Assembly: GCA_945910005.1 (NCBI GenBank)
Contig: OX246739.1
Coordinates: 33,445,608-33,509,607, forward strand
Source: Isoperla grammatica
Lineage: Eukaryota; Arthropoda; Insecta; Plecoptera; Perlodidae
Direction: 5' to 3'
Length of the DNA: 64,000 bases
Position 1 is the first letter of the stretch, and the number at the start of each line of letters is the position of its first letter. This document shows positions 60,666 through 64,000 of the stretch, in pieces. The position numbers were made by a program, and so were the translations under genes. The notes under the pieces were generated by a model. That model made no database searches, had not been told where the DNA came from, and saw only the letters and a list, made by a program, of their open reading frames with translations.

Positions 60666-60979
60666 ACTCTGAAACGGAAGTCTCTCGTCATTTTTACAAG
60701 AAACCACTCTCCATGCGCAATTTCCGCATGTAGACTTACAAAACCTCGGGGTGTACTGAAGTGTATTTTCGTGTGTCTTATTCCTGTGGCCTTTTTTGAG
60801 AATGACAATGAAACTGTCATTTATTTGTGTATTGGTATTATATTTAATAATAAATATAAAATACAAGTGTGTTGGCATATGTACAGTTTTCTGCTATGTA
60901 GTAATTTAAACGGTACTGTGAATTCGATAGACAACATTCGTAATAAAAAACATAATAATAATAGAACCAATGGCTAGGC

Positions 60980-62620
60980 TATCACCATTACATTTGTAAT
61001 TATATCCTACACTGTGAATATATTATGTCCCATGCAGATAGCCGTATCTTCACGCGCGAAACCCATCGTTTAGCCACACAATGAATGTTCCAAGCCAGCC
61101 AGCCAGCCACAGTCACAGTAACAAACCGCGTGGAACGATCTGTGTGTGGCCAGCTGAGAGTTCTTTGGGCCACAAAGGTGTAACAACAATTACTCACAAG
61201 GGGTGTCATTGTTGGCGTAAGCCGGATGCAGAGAAACATCCAACAATTAGATCTATGTTAGATAAACAGTGTCGGGAGACCGGCTACCGGCTACCGTTTT
61301 CGTATACTCACAATGAAGTATCACTTGGACCACCGCAGAAGTTTCAACATAATTTACTCCAGTGTAGAATTATGTATGCAGTAAATCGCAGTAAAGATGC
61401 CGGATTATTCAATAACAAGGAATTTTCTTTCATGCCGTGATAGATGTTTGGAGGGTTTTCGGAATGTTAAGTCATTGTGTTCATAAATATTCTTGTATGT
61501 GGTGTCCTGTTACCGAGCCAATCCCACACACAGATGACAATAATTACATTTTATTAAACCTGAATTTCATCTTATCCAGCCATCTAAATTATCTTCACAT
61601 TAGTAAACAATTAACCACGTAGTTTACTGTTGAGGAGAGAGAACAGGTTTCACACATTACAATGTTTTTAGCTTGATATTAACGTAATTGAAGGAGATGT
61701 TATCGTGTCTACCTTTTACGAGCATTCCAGACATGTCTTATCACTCTGCTCATCAGCCAAGCTGCTACATCGGTAAAAAAAATATAGCAACAATAAATTG
61801 AATTTCTACTTTATTATTAATTTCTGTTTTTTGTCGTTCTTAGGTTATCTTTTAATTATTAATTGTAATTGATGTGCTGTGCTGTTATTGTTTCTCATTA
61901 TATGATCTGTAGACATATTTTCTGGTTCTTCTTTGTCAATATGATAGACACTCAACACATTTATCTTGATTTAAAAAAACATTAACGATTACAAGGTATT
62001 TTGGTACACTTTTCAGCGCATTAGCTGTGTATGTTCGAAACTTAGACTATTTCAGTGCAATAATATCCTCCCAACTAAAACATCACTTTCTATAGAAAAG
62101 CGCAAAACAAGTCGTTATTATGTCCTTGTTGATAAAGTACAAAAATGAAAGTGGGATACTCGAGATATATTTCGAGATATTAATTTGTATTCAAAGATTC
62201 ATAATATTTTCCCCGTCTCTATTCTATCGTGCCAGCAATCACGTTTCACACACAAATCTCATCACAATCGAGATTGAAAAGTACGTTTTGTTGATAAGAT
62301 TGAATAAACCATATCTAATGTTTGATTTATAACCTGAAATTGGCATTACAAAAAGAACAGCTATCATTTTTTTACGATTAAAAAAGTTATTAATATAGCT
62401 AGCGTAACATTACGGAGCTTGGGTTCTAACAAATGCCTCATCTTTAGCAAAGCCTCAACTGTTGGGCGAGTGTGCATGTCCGTAGACAGCGCAATACCGA
62501 TAAGGCGCAGCTTTGCATCCTTATAGCGTAACCCTTAGTACTGACATTCACTTCATGTGTGTAACCGATTTGTTTCCTTGCTGCAAAATGTGATATATTA
62601 AAATATTTGCTCTATTTCGA
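60980..62620. other. Unique stretch, no gene seen
   Basis: A 119-codon ATG frame (61081-61440) begins with PSQPASHSHS-type simple sequence and shows no known domain. No repeat family recognised. Ends in G18 (62621-62638). Confidence 0.4.
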
Positions 62621-62863
62621 GGGGGGGGGGGGGGGGGGATAAACATATCTCCTTTCGTGCGATTTTCAAGAACTAACTTATAGAGGTTACGACCATATAG
62701 CTTTTGTCTTATGTATGACTGAAGAAATCTTTGGTGAAACTCTTGCCAAGGTTGCCCGTAGTCGGATCGAGTCGACAACCTTAGTCACGTTCGTCAAGTG
62801 TGACTGAATCAGACATGTGACTGGATGTGTGACTGAGTGAGTTGTAACTAAGATATTGTGTGA

Positions 62864-63081
62864 CCCTCTCGTGCACGCTGTTTCAACAAAAACCGACAGA
62901 TTCCTGGCGTTCTTTCACACATTCGTAAAGACAGTCTTCTGCTTAGTAGAGTGCACAAGCCTCATTAGTCACGCCCGCTATGTTTGGTATTTCCAGGTGT
63001 CCAACCCAAGGCCTAATGTATCCCCATGAACCTGTTTCAAGTAAATGGTTTGACGTAAGAAAAGCAAGAAACTAGTTAAGT
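62864..63081 (+). repeat. Dispersed repeat family C, copy 2
   Basis: The longest copy of the family seen at 331-523 and 32376-32423. It contains CTCGTGCACGCTGTTTCAAC, CAGATTCCTGGCGTTCTTTC, CTTCTGCTTAGTAGAGTGCA, TTGGTATTTCCAGGTGTCCA and CATGAACCTGTTTCAA. Orientation is the same as copy 1. Ends undefined. Confidence 0.78.
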
Positions 63082-63339
63082 TCTAGCTCTAGCGACCGCA
63101 ACACAATTTGGAAGAGCACACAATTTCTGTCATCTATGACTGAGGACCGCATCTGTGACTGAGCTCACTCTGACTGAGTAAGGCATCAAGTACCAAGATG
63201 GATGAAGCTCTCTAAGGCAGCAGACAGATTACAGGGACCACACTTCATAGGGCTTAGTCAGACGAGCACTTGACTTCATTTCTAACTAGAATAAATTTAA
63301 AATAAGACTTTCAGCATACACGACACGCGGAGATGGCGC

Positions 63340-63680
63340 GGGTAGTGGGGGGGAAGGGGGGAAGGCGGGGGGTGAACACATCCCCTGGGGAAGAATATTC
63401 TCATAAGATATCAACGGTTGTCTTTTCAAAATTCACAGCTTGCGCGCGCCTTGTTTCCATGGAGACTAAATCATTCAACGAAGCCAAAAGTTGAAAGGCT
63501 AAGATGAAGTAGTAAGAAGATGCGCAACCGGGCGAGATTCATAGAGGAGCAAAGCAACGCGGGAGTGTTGAATATTTAGGGCCAATGACGTTCAAAATCA
63601 ACAGCCGAGGAATTGCTACGCTTATGAAAGACTCCCCCCCCTTACTCCTCCTCCCCCCCTCTTGAAGTTGATGCCGGGAA
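63340..63680. other. G-rich tract, RFX-like site and CT-rich end
   Basis: GGTAGTGGGGGGGAAGGGGG occurs at 63340-63362, GTTTCCATGGAGAC (X-box-like) at 63453-63466, and a C-rich CTCCTCCCCCCCTC patch near 63650. After 63780 a CTCTGTCTCTGT microsatellite lies at about 63853-63888. No gene recognised. Confidence 0.35.
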
Positions 63681-64000
63681 ACTAATCAAAACGAGAAAGA
63701 AGTTTGTAAGAAGATACCTCTGAGTTACCCCGCAAAGAAAGAAACTCCCACACAACAATATGTGAATTATTGTTTTTCAAAACCAGCAATATACTTTTAT
63801 TCTTATTTGTTCTTTTTCTTCTTTTCGCGAAATCTGTTTGCGAAACATCACAATCTCTCTATGTCTCTGTCTCTGTCTCTGTCTCTCTCGTTGCGTCGGT
63901 TGTGGTGAATCACGAACACGGTGATAGTGGATAGTGTTGTGTCCTGTGGTCGCGTCCTACCGCACTCTATCAATACTGGGGTGGTCAGTCTACCTCTATT

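Noticed and set aside
60501..60977. 158-codon ATG frame
   Set aside because: No recognised protein. Overlaps a possible retroelement end, and both strands are open here.

Overview
This window looks like gene-poor nuclear DNA from an invertebrate animal. No complete protein-coding gene, rRNA gene, free-standing tRNA gene or CRISPR array can be supported. Open frames are short, stops are frequent on both strands, and the sequence is AT-rich with simple repeats, transposon relics and tRNA-derived SINEs. The SINE tails, the long poly-G/poly-C runs and the AGGCCTA-type motifs would suit a marine invertebrate such as a mollusc or another lophotrochozoan, or possibly an ambulacrarian. That placement is a low-confidence inference.

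Layout. At 1809-3156 there is a hAT-type DNA transposon with a perfect 8-bp target duplication and a transposase C-terminal remnant. A cluster of three tRNA-derived SINEs (family A) lies at 4990-5981, and two more copies lie at 35256-35336 and 39783-40063. A 133-bp palindrome sits at 11647-11779. At 14164-17834 there is a 3.7-kb foldback structure with inverted arms of about 1.35 kb. It surrounds a broken coding remnant and carries two later insertions. Two copies of one small inverted-repeat (MITE-like) family are at 20766-20881 and 33557-33704. A second hAT-type element at 28012-29783 contains a nested 623-bp foldback element flanked by TTAA.

Tandem arrays: imperfect 117-128 bp at 18610-18905; 102 bp x 10 at 22624-23633; a 254-bp duplication at 47826-48308; 38 bp x 17 at 49795-50440; about 109 bp x 5 at 55112-55640. 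A dispersed repeat (family C) occurs near both window ends (331-523 and 62864-63081), with a partial copy at 32376-32423.

Between the repeats are unique blocks of higher GC with clustered transcription-factor-like motifs (near 6880, 9570, 10890, 13240, 24050, 25850, 34220, 39060, 52740 and 57580). The simplest reading is intergenic or deep-intronic DNA, perhaps with cis-regulatory modules, that has taken repeated transposon insertions. Nothing here forms a pathway or operon. The relationships that can be read are nesting and order of insertion: SINE-B inserted into one foldback arm, the TTAA element inserted into a hAT element, and a SINE-A inserted into a TG-rich tract. All similarity statements were made by eye, with no database search.
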